NCBI GenBank assembly: GCA_025350145.1
Contig: JANXYH010000125.1
Span: 1-37,458 of the forward strand
From: Burkholderiales bacterium
Lineage (GTDB): Bacteria > Pseudomonadota > Gammaproteobacteria > Burkholderiales > Burkholderiaceae_C
DNA length: 37,458 nt
Direction: 5' to 3'
Shown here: piece after piece, positions 1-6,619 of the stretch
Layout of the letters: every line of letters begins with the position of its first letter
Numbering within the stretch: the stretch's first letter is position 1
The notes under the pieces: generated by a model
The model's input: only the letters and a program-made list of their open reading frames with translations
Database searches by the model: none
Told to the model about the DNA's origin: nothing
Position numbers and translations under genes: made by a program

Positions 1-110
1 GGTCCAGCAACCCGTCTGCGCTGTGCGCTGGGCTTGAATTCGGGGCTTACGCGGGTGCATGGGATTGCCTCTCAGCCTCTGACACGACACCCCCCAAGGA
101 GTCCACGCCC

Positions 111-644
111 ATGCCCACCTTGACGATCAACGGCCAGCCGCGCCAGACCGATGCCGAGCCGGCGATGCCGCTGCTGTGGCTGCTGCGCGACGAGCTCGGC
201 CTGACCGGCACCAAGTTCGGCTGCGGCATCGGCGCCTGCGGCGCCTGCACGGTGGACGTGGACGGGGTGGCGATGCGCGCCTGCATCACCCCCTGGTCGG
301 CGGTGGCCGACCGGCCGATCCGCACCATCGAGGGCGCCGCCGATGCCGCCGTGGCGGCGGTGCAGGCTGCCTGGGTGGCGGGCCAGGTGCCGCAATGCGG
401 CTACTGCCAGAGCGGCATGATCCTGGCCAGCGCCGCCCTGCTGCGCCGCAACCCGGCGCCCAGCGACGCCGAGATCGACGCCGCAATCACCAACCTCTGC
501 CGCTGCGGCACCTATGGCCGGGTCAGGCCGGCGTTGCACGCGGCTGCCAAGGCGCTGGGTGGTGCGGCTGCCAAGGCGCTCGATGTTGCTGCGGCGAAGG
601 CGCTGGGTGGTGCGGCTGCCAAGGCGACCGGGGGTGCCGCATGA
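111..644 (+). CDS. (2Fe-2S)-binding small subunit of a molybdenum hydroxylase (IorA-like)
   Basis: Electron-transfer subunit of a xanthine dehydrogenase/aldehyde oxidase-type enzyme, probably passing electrons from the molybdenum subunit encoded next. 177 aa. The plant-type cluster ligands are visible as C38, C43, C46 and C58, and the second cluster as C96/C99 (CGYCQSGM) and C130/C132 (CRCGTYGR). An AAGGAG site lies about 8 nt before the ATG. The family is usually about 150 aa. The extra C-terminal tail (from about residue 143) is four copies of an AAAKALGG-like octapeptide encoded by a 24-bp tandem repeat. No signal peptide is seen. The gene overlaps the large-subunit start by 4 bp (ATGA), so the two are translationally coupled. 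The substrate cannot be told; isoquinoline oxidoreductase is only the name of the best-known relative. Confidence 0.93.
   Translation: MPTLTINGQPRQTDAEPAMPLLWLLRDELGLTGTKFGCGIGACGACTVDVDGVAMRACITPWSAVADRPIRTIEGAADAAVAAVQAAWVAGQVPQCGYCQSGMILASAALLRRNPAPSDAEIDAAITNLCRCGTYGRVRPALHAAAKALGGAAAKALDVAAAKALGGAAAKATGGAA
540..635 (+). repeat. Four 24-bp tandem repeats encoding the tail of the 2Fe-2S subunit
   Basis: Units at 540-563, 564-587, 588-611 and 612-635 share the core GCGGCTGCCAAGGCG. Each encodes an octapeptide close to AAAKALGG, so copy-number change keeps frame. The last unit is followed directly by the stop/start overlap with the next gene. Confidence 0.9.
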
Positions 645-2914
645 GCCAAACCCAGGGCGTTGCCGCCACGCTCCAGCGGCGCGGCTTTCTGCTCGCCGGC
701 ATGGCCGCCGGCGGTGGCCTGTTGGTCGGCTGCGGCGCCCCGGCGCCACAGTCGCGGCTGGGCACGGCGGCACAGTTCAACCCCGAGGGTGACCAGATCG
801 GCCTCAACGGCTGGGTCAAGATCAGCCCCGACGGGGTGGTCAGCGTGGCCGTGCCGCGCGCCGAGATGGGCCAGGGCGTGCACACCGCGTTGGCGATGCT
901 GGTGGCCGAGGAACTGGACGCCGACTGGGCGCTGGTGCGCGCCGAGGCCGCGCCGGTGGCGCGCATCTACGCCAACCCGGCGCTGATGCTCAACGTCGTG
1001 CCGTTTTTGTCCGACGACGACGGCCTGGTCGCGCGCCTGGCGCGGGCCTCGATGCAGCGGCTCGGCTACTGGTTGTCGCTGCAGGTCACCGGCGGCTCGT
1101 CCAGCGTGCGCGATGCCTGGGAGCCGATGCGCCTGGCCGGTGCCTCGGCACGCGCCATGCTGGTCCAGGCCGCTGCCGAGCAATGGGCTGTGCCGCCGGG
1201 CAGTTGCTCCGTGGCCAAGGGCCGGGTCAGCCACGCCGCCAGCCGGCGCCAGGCCAGCTTCGGCGCGCTCGCCAGCGCCGCCGCCAAGCTGGCCCCGCCC
1301 AGCGAGGTGGCGCTGAAATCGCCCAAGGCCTTCAAACTCATAGGCACCGCAGTGCCACGCCTGGACATCCCCGCCAAGACCACCGGCGCGGCGCAGTTCG
1401 GCATCGACGTGCGCCCGCCCGGCCTGCTCTATGCCGCGATCCGCCAGTGCCCGGTGTTCGGCGGCAGCCTGCGCGGCTTCAATGCCGGCGCGGCCCGGTC
1501 GGCGCGCGGCATAAAAGACGTGTTCGGCCTGGGCAACACCGCCGTGGTGGTGCTGGCCGACAGCTACTGGCGCGCCAAGACCGCCCTGGCCGGGGTCGAA
1601 ATCGACTGGGACGAAGGCGCCCACGCGGCGCTCGATTCAGCCGCGATCAGCTCTAACCTGCGCCGCGCGCTAGACGAATCCAGCGGCACCGGCTTTCGCA
1701 GCCAGGGCGACGCGGCGGCGGTGCTGGCCGGCGCCGCGCAGCGCATTGAGGCCGAGTACGAAGTCCCCTTCCTGGCCCACGCCGCGCTCGAGCCGGTCAA
1801 CTGCACGGCCCAGTTCAAGGACGGCAAGCTGAGCCTCTGGTGCGCCACCCAGGTGCCCTCGCTGGCACGCTGGAAGGCGGCCCAGGCGGCCGGCATCAGC
1901 ACCGACGCGGTGACCCTGCACCTGCCCTACCTGGGCGGCGGTTTCGGCCGGCGCCTGGAGACCGACATGGTCGAGCAGGCGGTGGCGATCGCCCTGCGCA
2001 GCCAGGGCGCGCCGGTCAAGCTGGTCTGGAGCCGCGAAGAAGACATGCAGCACGACATGTACCGCCCGGCGGCGGTGGCCCGGTTCACGGCCGCGCTGGA
2101 CGCCAGCGGCGCACCACTGGCCTGGCTCAACAAAGTCGCCGCGCCATCGATCGGCCTGGGCACCATGAGCCGGTTGCTGCCCGCCCTGGCGATGGACATG
2201 CCCGACAAGAACCAGATCGAGGGTGCCTTCGACCTGGCCTACGCGGTGCCCAACCTCAGCGTGCGCCAACTGCGGGTGGCCACGCCGGTGCCGGTCGGCT
2301 CCTGGCGCAGCGTCGGCCATTCCTACAACGCCTTCTTCACCGAGTGCTTCATCGACGAACTGGCGCAGTCCGCCAAGCAGGACGCGGTGGCCTACCGCCG
2401 CCGCCTGCTCGACGCCCACCCGCGCCACCAGGCGGTGCTGGACCTGGCCGCCAAACAGGCCGGCTGGGGCAGCGCCCTGCCCGCGGGCCGCGCCCGTGGC
2501 GTGGCCCTGCACGAGAGCTTTGCGGCGATCTGCGCCCAGGTCGCCGAGGTCTCGGTCGAAGACGGCCAAGCGCGCGTGCACCGCATCGTCTGCGCCATCG
2601 ACTGCGGCAGCGTCGTCAACCCCGACACCGTCGCCGCCCAGGTCCACAGCGCCATCGTCTTCGGCCTGACAGCGGCCCTGTACGGCGAAATCAGCATCGC
2701 CAAGGGCCGGGTAGTGCAGAGCAACTTCGGCGACTATCGGCTGCTGGGCCTGGCCGCCATGCCGCAGATCGATGTCCACATCGTCGCCAGCGCCCTGCCC
2801 CCAGGCGGCGTCGGCGAGCCAGCCACCCCGCCGGTAGCGCCGGCGGTGGCCAACGCTTTGGCGGCGCTGACCGGGCAGCGGCTGCGGCGGTTGCCGCTGC
2901 GGCTGGTGGGCTGA
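641..2914 (+). CDS. Molybdopterin-binding large subunit, xanthine dehydrogenase/aldehyde oxidase family (IorB-like)
   Basis: Catalytic subunit of a periplasmic-type molybdenum hydroxylase, 757 aa from the ATG that overlaps the preceding stop. Near the N-terminus QRRGFLLAG is a twin-arginine motif; the hydrophobic stretch then ends in LVGC, which fits a lipobox, so the protein may be Tat-exported and lipid-anchored. Cofactor-binding motif LGGGFGRR lies about 60% into the protein. Near the C-terminus, [11 protein letters not shown] carries the conserved catalytic Glu of the family. The partner 2Fe-2S subunit has no signal and would have to be co-exported. No cytochrome c electron acceptor or XdhC-like maturation gene is visible nearby. 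The open frame extends upstream to 176, but that part overlaps the small subunit and is not coding. Substrate unknown. Confidence 0.92.
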   Translation: MSQTQGVAATLQRRGFLLAGMAAGGGLLVGCGAPAPQSRLGTAAQFNPEGDQIGLNGWVKISPDGVVSVAVPRAEMGQGVHTALAMLVAEELDADWALVRAEAAPVARIYANPALMLNVVPFLSDDDGLVARLARASMQRLGYWLSLQVTGGSSSVRDAWEPMRLAGASARAMLVQAAAEQWAVPPGSCSVAKGRVSHAASRRQASFGALASAAAKLAPPSEVALKSPKAFKLIGTAVPRLDIPAKTTGAAQFGIDVRPPGLLYAAIRQCPVFGGSLRGFNAGAARSARGIKDVFGLGNTAVVVLADSYWRAKTALAGVEIDWDEGAHAALDSAAISSNLRRALDESSGTGFRSQGDAAAVLAGAAQRIEAEYEVPFLAHAALEPVNCTAQFKDGKLSLWCATQVPSLARWKAAQAAGISTDAVTLHLPYLGGGFGRRLETDMVEQAVAIALRSQGAPVKLVWSREEDMQHDMYRPAAVARFTAALDASGAPLAWLNKVAAPSIGLGTMSRLLPALAMDMPDKNQIEGAFDLAYAVPNLSVRQLRVATPVPVGSWRSVGHSYNAFFTECFIDELAQSAKQDAVAYRRRLLDAHPRHQAVLDLAAKQAGWGSALPAGRARGVALHESFAAICAQVAEVSVEDGQARVHRIVCAIDCGSVVNPDTVAAQVHSAIVFGLTAALYGEISIAKGRVVQSNFGDYRLLGLAAMPQIDVHIVASALPPGGVGEPATPPVAPAVANALAALTGQRLRRLPLRLVG

Positions 2915-3346
2915 CGCGCTGGCGCAGTCAGGCGGTTACCCCTGGCGGCGACGTTTGCACCCTGGCGCGATGGACTGTTGTCCTGGCACGGCGGCACCAA
3001 CCGGTCGGGCTTGCCCCTGGCGTCGCGCACCTGCGCCCGCATGCGGGCGCCGCGTCCACACCGTTCACGCTGACGATGGCGGGCAGCCGGCTGACCTTGG
3101 GCGCACGGATCAAGGCCGGCATCGTCCAGGGCTTGCGCGACACATGCTGGATAAAAAGAAACTTCAAGCCGTAGAGATCCGGATGGTCTGCCATGGTCCT
3201 CGCCCCCGCGTTAGCTTGCACCCGTTCGCACGCCAGGATCGTCGGCGCGGATGGGGACCATACTTCCAGGGAGTGGCCTTGAGGCGCGCTCCGCGCAGCG
3301 ACATCATTCAACGGTAAGACATACACACTCTCTGGAGAGAAGATTT
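2915..3346. other. Non-coding or unrecognised 430-bp gap
   Basis: Between the molybdenum hydroxylase and the lysozyme remnant. A 132-codon open frame exists on the minus strand (3326-2928), but it has no recognisable domain or ribosome-binding site, and open frames of this size are common on the opposite strand at this GC content. I cannot assign a function. Confidence 0.5.
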
Positions 3347-4016
3347 ATGGCCAGCTTCCGCATTCCAGGCCCGCTGGTGTGTGAGCAACTCGCCCGCGAT
3401 AGATGACGGCACGCTCGTGCGTTGGTGTACGCCGCCACCCGGCCCAATCTGCACAGCGCCTCCAGCTTCAGCGTCTCGCCAATGGCACCACTACTCCCGG
3501 GGCGACGGCTTTGCAGCTTCGGCATTGACGATGTCACCGGAGGCGGTGGCCCTGCTGCAGGCCATCGAAAGGCTGCGCTTGAAGCCCTATGATGATCAGA
3601 CTGGCAAGGACACAGCAAATTGGGTCAAAGGGGCCACCATCGGGTACGGTCACCTTATTTCCAGAGCCGAATGGACTTCGTATGTCGCCGGCATCACTGC
3701 GATACAGGCAGATTCACTCTTCAAATCAGACGCAGAGCCTTTCGAGCGCGCCGTGGGAGAAGCGATATCCGTTGGCGTGCAACAGCATCAATTCGACGCC
3801 ATGGTCATCCTGGCCTTCAATATCGGAGCTCAGGGTTTTCGCGACTCGACAGTGGCCAAACTCATCAATGGCTCGAATTCCCAGGCGGGTCAATCGTCGC
3901 TCGAGGTCGCCTGGAAGTCTTGGAACAAATCACAAGGTGATGTCAACCAGGGGCTGGCCAACCGACGTGCGGCCGAGTGGCGCATCTACACAAGTGCAAT
4001 CTATGGGCTTTGGTGA
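3347..4016 (+). pseudogene. GH24-type lysozyme (muramidase), frameshifted near its N-terminus
   Basis: Predicted to cleave peptidoglycan glycan strands. The natural start is probably the ATG at 3347, preceded by GGAGAG. That frame gives MASFRIPGPLV, then goes out of phase at the GTGTGTG run near 3377-3383, where one extra base fits. The second frame continues as NSPAIDDGTLVR..PPGPIC and then the catalytic domain. It shows AIERLRLKPYDD with the probable catalytic Glu, then GATIGYGHLIS, the GH24 signature, and a C-terminal NRRAAEW. Without the upstream start, a GTG at 3381 gives 211 aa and keeps the whole catalytic domain. No Sec signal is visible. The short IPGP/IDDGTL/PPGPI leader could be a delivery or targeting tail (inference). 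An LprI-like gene follows 7 bp downstream. Base composition is lower in GC than the flanking metabolic genes, suggesting transfer. A sequencing error could also explain the frameshift. Confidence 0.75.
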
Positions 4017-4023
4017 TCGCCTT

Positions 4024-4470
4024 ATGCAAACTCGACTGCTGCTGGCCGCGATACTGCTCAGCTTCTCAGGCTTGCCAATAGATGCTTATGCAATTGATAA
4101 CCCTGATGCTCCCGACAGGGTGGCGGCCTTCCAGCGTCGCGCTGCACCACTCGAGAAACGGCTCGCTGATACAGACGGTGGCAGCGCGTCGATTCATGCC
4201 GGGCAGACTTATTCAGATTTTCTCGAAAAGGCGCTGAATGCCGCTTATCGGGAACTGCTTACCAAGCTGCAAGGTCCAGCCCGCGCAGCGCTTGTCGAGT
4301 CGCAGCAAAAGTGGCTGCGCTTTCGAGAATCAGAAGACCGGTTCATCGCTCAGCACTGGACTTACGAGCGGAACGGCAGCTCTGCAACCTTGTCAGTCGC
4401 ATCGTATCGAATCACGATTGCAAAGGACCGGATTATGCAATTACTGCGCTACACCGCCGAATACCCATGA
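4024..4470 (+). CDS. Exported LprI-like protein (DUF1311 type), candidate lysozyme inhibitor
   Basis: 148 aa. The N-terminus MQTRLLLAAILLSFSG..DAYA is a clear Sec signal peptide, so the mature protein is periplasmic. The mature part resembles the LprI/DUF1311 fold: LNAAYRELLTKLQGPARAAL followed by ESQQKWLRFRESEDRF, the family's hallmark helix pair with the Q-x-x-W-x-x-x-R pattern. Mycobacterial LprI is described as a lysozyme inhibitor. Here the gene starts 7 bp after a GH24 lysozyme, so the natural reading is that it neutralises the enzyme next door, as an immunity or self-protection protein. The cysteines seen in many relatives are absent. Family call fairly sure, partner inferred from position. 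Confidence 0.75.
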   Translation: MQTRLLLAAILLSFSGLPIDAYAIDNPDAPDRVAAFQRRAAPLEKRLADTDGGSASIHAGQTYSDFLEKALNAAYRELLTKLQGPARAALVESQQKWLRFRESEDRFIAQHWTYERNGSSATLSVASYRITIAKDRIMQLLRYTAEYP

Positions 4471-4516
4471 TGTCCGGCGCGCTTTGTACCTCCAAACACT
4501 GCTGCGCCCGCAGCCA

Positions 4517-4759
4517 ATGAGCCGAGCGCTGGAGGACGGCGATCCTGCCGTCGTCGCCGCAGCGCTGGGCGACATTGCCCGAGCCAAAGGTATGACCCAA
4601 GTCGCACGCGATGCCGGCCTCGGTCGCGAGAGTCTGTACAAGGCACTGTCTCCCGCCGGCAATCCCGAATTCGCCACCATTCTCAAAGTCGTCGCGGCCC
4701 TGGGCCTGCAACTCCACGCCACACCCGCGCCCACGCGCCTGCCTGCCGTGCAGCGCTGA
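4517..4759 (+). pseudogene. 5'-truncated HigA-like addiction-module antidote
   Basis: Encodes about 80 aa: LEDGDPAVVAAALGDIARAKG, then MTQVARDAGLGRESLYKAL and a final helix. This is the helix-turn-helix core and C-terminus of the putative addiction-module antidote family, related to the complete gene at 6162. The N-terminal 20 or so residues that normally bind the toxin are missing. No good ribosome-binding site precedes the ATG at 4517, and no toxin gene lies upstream. The frame is open further upstream, but there it overlaps the LprI-like gene. Most likely a remnant of a lost module; it might still make a DNA-binding fragment. Confidence 0.7.
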
Positions 4760-4843
4760 GTACCGCGCATCCGGCCCTCCCAGGCTCAGGGACGCCTACC
4801 GCGCACTGGGGCACGATCCACAGAATCCAGCAGTCGTTGTATC

Positions 4844-4864
4844 CGGTACCATCATTTGGTACCG
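4844..4864 (+). promoter_or_regulatory. Perfect inverted repeat upstream of hicA, candidate operator
   Basis: CGGTACCA, 5-bp spacer, TGGTACCG: an 8+8 bp perfect inverted repeat ending 9 bp before the GTG start of hicA. Its position fits an autoregulatory site for the HicB antitoxin. Binding is inferred from position and symmetry only. Confidence 0.6.
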
Positions 4865-4872
4865 TGCGCGCT

Positions 4873-5154
4873 GTGAAGCGCGCCCACCCGAAGACACTTG
4901 AATCTGTCTTCGCTCATCCGACCAGCGCGAACATCGCCTGGAAGGACTTGGCAGCACTGCTGACGGGGCTTGGCGAAGATGTCACTGGGCGTGAAGGCAG
5001 TCGGGTCGCCGTCGTGCCCATCGTGCCCATCGTGCCCATCGTGCTATTGAGCGAGCTGCGCGTCTTCCACAGGCCGCAGCCATCGCCAAAGACCGACAAG
5101 GCTGCAGTCGTGTCTGTGAGGAAATGGCTTGAGCAACATGGAGCGAGGCCATGA
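4873..5154 (+). CDS. hicA: HicA-family toxin with an internal tripeptide repeat
   Basis: Predicted 93-aa mRNA-interferase-type toxin of a HicAB module. GTG at 4873 is chosen because KRAHPKTLESVFAHPTSANI then aligns with the usual family start; GTG 4864 is an alternative but lies in the operator. After the EGSR motif (residues 41-44), a (VPI)3 insert from a 9-bp tandem repeat interrupts what is normally a continuous VAVVLL..ELRVFHRP beta strand. The C-terminal DKAAVVSVRKWLEQHG helix is intact. Classical HicA toxins have a catalytic His after Gly-Ser; here it is Arg (S43-R44), as I recall is usual in this subfamily. The insert may weaken or abolish activity. The gene overlaps hicB by 4 bp (ATGA). 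Confidence 0.82.
   Translation: MKRAHPKTLESVFAHPTSANIAWKDLAALLTGLGEDVTGREGSRVAVVPIVPIVPIVLLSELRVFHRPQPSPKTDKAAVVSVRKWLEQHGARP
5014..5040 (+). repeat. Three 9-bp tandem repeats inside hicA
   Basis: GTGCCCATC is repeated perfectly at 5014-5022, 5023-5031 and 5032-5040, giving Val-Pro-Ile three times in frame. The next bases begin GTGC, like a decaying fourth copy. Perfect identity suggests recent slippage. Confidence 0.95.
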
Positions 5155-5483
5155 ACGTGATGACGGACGACGGATACAACGCAAAGATCGAATATGACCC
5201 CGAGATTGACATGTTAAGGGGGGAGATTCTTGGCCTCACCGGCGGCGCCGACTTTCATGGCAAAACGCCAATGAAACTCAGGGCTGAATTCAAAAAATCC
5301 TTGGCGGTCTTCCTTGAGGTCTGCAAGGAGAAGGGCATCGAACCCCGGCGCAACTACTCCGGGAAGTTCAACCTTCGCATTCCTCCGGAACGGCATGAGA
5401 AGCTCGCCATAGCCGCCCAGGCCGAAGGCAAGAGCATCAACACCTTGGCCCAAGTGGCACTCGCCAAAGCCCTTGCCGCCTGA
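5151..5483 (+). CDS. hicB: HicB-family antitoxin
   Basis: 110 aa. N-terminal half (YNAKIEYDPEIDMLRGEILGL, then ADFHG) is the degenerate RNase-H-like HicB domain. The C-terminal third (NLRIPPERHEKLAIAAQAEG, then SINTLAQVALAKAL) is an Arc/MetJ-like ribbon-helix-helix for DNA binding. The antitoxin should bind HicA and repress the operon, probably at the inverted repeat at 4844-4864. The start overlaps the hicA stop by 4 bp, typical of coupled TA genes in toxin-first order. Confidence 0.88.
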   Translation: MNVMTDDGYNAKIEYDPEIDMLRGEILGLTGGADFHGKTPMKLRAEFKKSLAVFLEVCKEKGIEPRRNYSGKFNLRIPPERHEKLAIAAQAEGKSINTLAQVALAKALAA

Positions 5484-5829
5484 CGCCACTTTCAAGAGTC
5501 CGCACGGCTACAGCACTATGTCGGTTCAACACGGGGTGCAACACCCTCGGCACCTGGCAGGCCAGGGACATCGCCAAGGCCCTTGGGCTCAGTCGAAAGT
5601 TGATGGAGTGAAGGTCATGACCAAAGCCAAAGCAGTCGCGACACCCGTAAAGCTTATGACCGCGCCTTACGACGTGACCGAGCACCTGCTAACCCCCGAG
5701 GACATGGCGGCCTACCTCGATGCCTGGTTCAAGGAGGCGCCGAACGACGCCGCCGGGATCGGGCGGGCAGTCGGTGACATCGCCTGCGCCAAGGGCATGA
5801 CCCAGGTGGCCAAGAAAGTTGGCATGCGC

Positions 5830-5858
5830 TCGACAGACCGTATCCATGCAGATACAAT
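5830..5858 (+). promoter_or_regulatory. Candidate sigma-70 promoter of the higBA-type module
   Basis: -35 TCGACA at 5830-5835 and -10 TACAAT at 5853-5858, separated by 17 bp; each matches 5 of 6 consensus bases. Transcription would begin around 5864-5866, on the ATG of the toxin gene, predicting a leaderless or nearly leaderless mRNA. Confidence 0.55.
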
Positions 5859-5872
5859 CACGCATGTATCTG
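5849..5872 (+). promoter_or_regulatory. Perfect inverted repeat over the -10 and toxin start, candidate operator
   Basis: CAGATACA, 8-bp spacer, TGTATCTG. The repeat covers the -10 hexamer and the ATG at 5864, so a bound antitoxin complex would block transcription initiation. Confidence 0.65.
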
Positions 5873-6175
5873 ATCCAGGAGACCGATGAGTTCCGCGCTT
5901 GGCTCGACGGTTTGAAGGACCAGAAGGCGCAGGTTCGGATCGCTGCCCGCCTTCGCAGCGTCGGCGCCGGAAATCTCGGCGACTGGAGTCCGATCGCAGG
6001 TCCGCTGGCCGAACTCCGAATCCACTTCGGCCCGGGGTATCGCATCTATTTCACCCGGCGAGCAAGTGTCGTGATCGTCCTGCTCTGCGGTGGTGCGAAG
6101 GGCTCGCAGCAGCGGGACATTCGCCGCGCCGCAACGATCTTGTCTGAACTGGAGGACACCGATGACCAAAGCTAG
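5864..6175 (+). CDS. HigB/RelE-type toxin (addiction module killer protein family)
   Basis: 103 aa. MYLIQETDEFRAWLDGLKDQ, then ARIAARL-like helix, GDWSPIAGPLAELRIHFG, PGYRIYF and VVIVLLCGGAKGSQQRDIRRA, the full set of conserved blocks of the RelE-fold toxins paired with addiction-module antidotes. Predicted to cleave mRNA at the ribosome. ATG 5864 is chosen because family members begin at this point; ATG 5846 would add six residues. It overlaps the antitoxin by 14 bp. The promoter and operator lie directly on the start. Confidence 0.88.
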   Translation: MYLIQETDEFRAWLDGLKDQKAQVRIAARLRSVGAGNLGDWSPIAGPLAELRIHFGPGYRIYFTRRASVVIVLLCGGAKGSQQRDIRRAATILSELEDTDDQS

Positions 6176-6473
6176 GCCAGTGCGCAAGCTTCATCCATTC
6201 GACGCGGCGCGCTATCTCAGCGACGACACAGCGGTCGCCGAGTACCTGTCCGCCATCCTTGAGGAGGGCGACACTGAGCTCCTACTCCTGGCCCTGGGCG
6301 ACATCGCCCGCGCGAAGGGCATGAGCCAGATCGCCAAAGACTCAGGGCTGGGCCGGGAAAGCCTTTACAAGGCGTTGGCTCCCGGTGCAAAACCTCGGTT
6401 CGACACCGTACTCAAGGTCGCCAAGGCGCTGGGCGTGACGTTCAGCGCACAGCCGGCGCAGCCCGGCGCATGA
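6162..6473 (+). CDS. HigA-like addiction-module antidote (XRE-type antitoxin)
   Basis: 103 aa and complete: N-terminal toxin-binding region (HPFDAARYLSDDTAVAEYL), then LALGDIARAKGMSQIAKDSG and LGRESLYKAL forming the helix-turn-helix, and a C-terminal VLKVAKALGV helix. It should neutralise the toxin encoded just upstream and bind the 5849-5872 inverted repeat. Two broken paralogues lie within 2 kb (4517 and 5617). Confidence 0.88.
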   Translation: MTKARPVRKLHPFDAARYLSDDTAVAEYLSAILEEGDTELLLLALGDIARAKGMSQIAKDSGLGRESLYKALAPGAKPRFDTVLKVAKALGVTFSAQPAQPGA

Positions 6474-6619
6474 GGATCAAGGGCAGATTGCCCGCTGCAG
6501 CGCAGCAGCGACTGTCCCCCAACACGGCTTAGGCCAGCCAGCCGCCCGGGTCGAACCCGATGCGCCACCGCGCCGGCCTGGGTTAGCGTTGTCCGCTGCC
6601 GCACCTCAACGCCAATGCC

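Larger units (their letters stand above)
5617..5889 (+). pseudogene. 3'-truncated HigA-like antidote
   Basis: Starts as a normal member of the antidote family (MTKAKAVATPVKLMTAPYDV, then a LLTPEDMAAYLDAWF helix and GIGRAVGDIACAKGMTQVAK). It loses similarity after KKVGM near 5830, where the expected LGRESLYKAL is replaced by unrelated residues up to a stop at 5889. The break lies just before the promoter and operator of the next higBA module, so a recombination between homologous modules probably removed the 3' half. The 116 bp upstream hold no recognisable toxin. Confidence 0.65.

Noticed and set aside
176-640. Upstream extension of the molybdenum hydroxylase large subunit
   Set aside because: Arg/Pro-rich shadow of the small subunit in another frame; the Tat signal marks the real start at 641.
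2928-3326. 132-codon minus-strand open frame in the first gap
   Set aside because: No recognisable domain, no ribosome-binding site and weak codon signal; such frames are frequent at this GC content.
5484-5616. Possible toxin remnant (reading containing DIAKALGLSRKLME) before the truncated antidote
   Set aside because: Only about 15 residues look toxin-like and they are in an unsupported frame.
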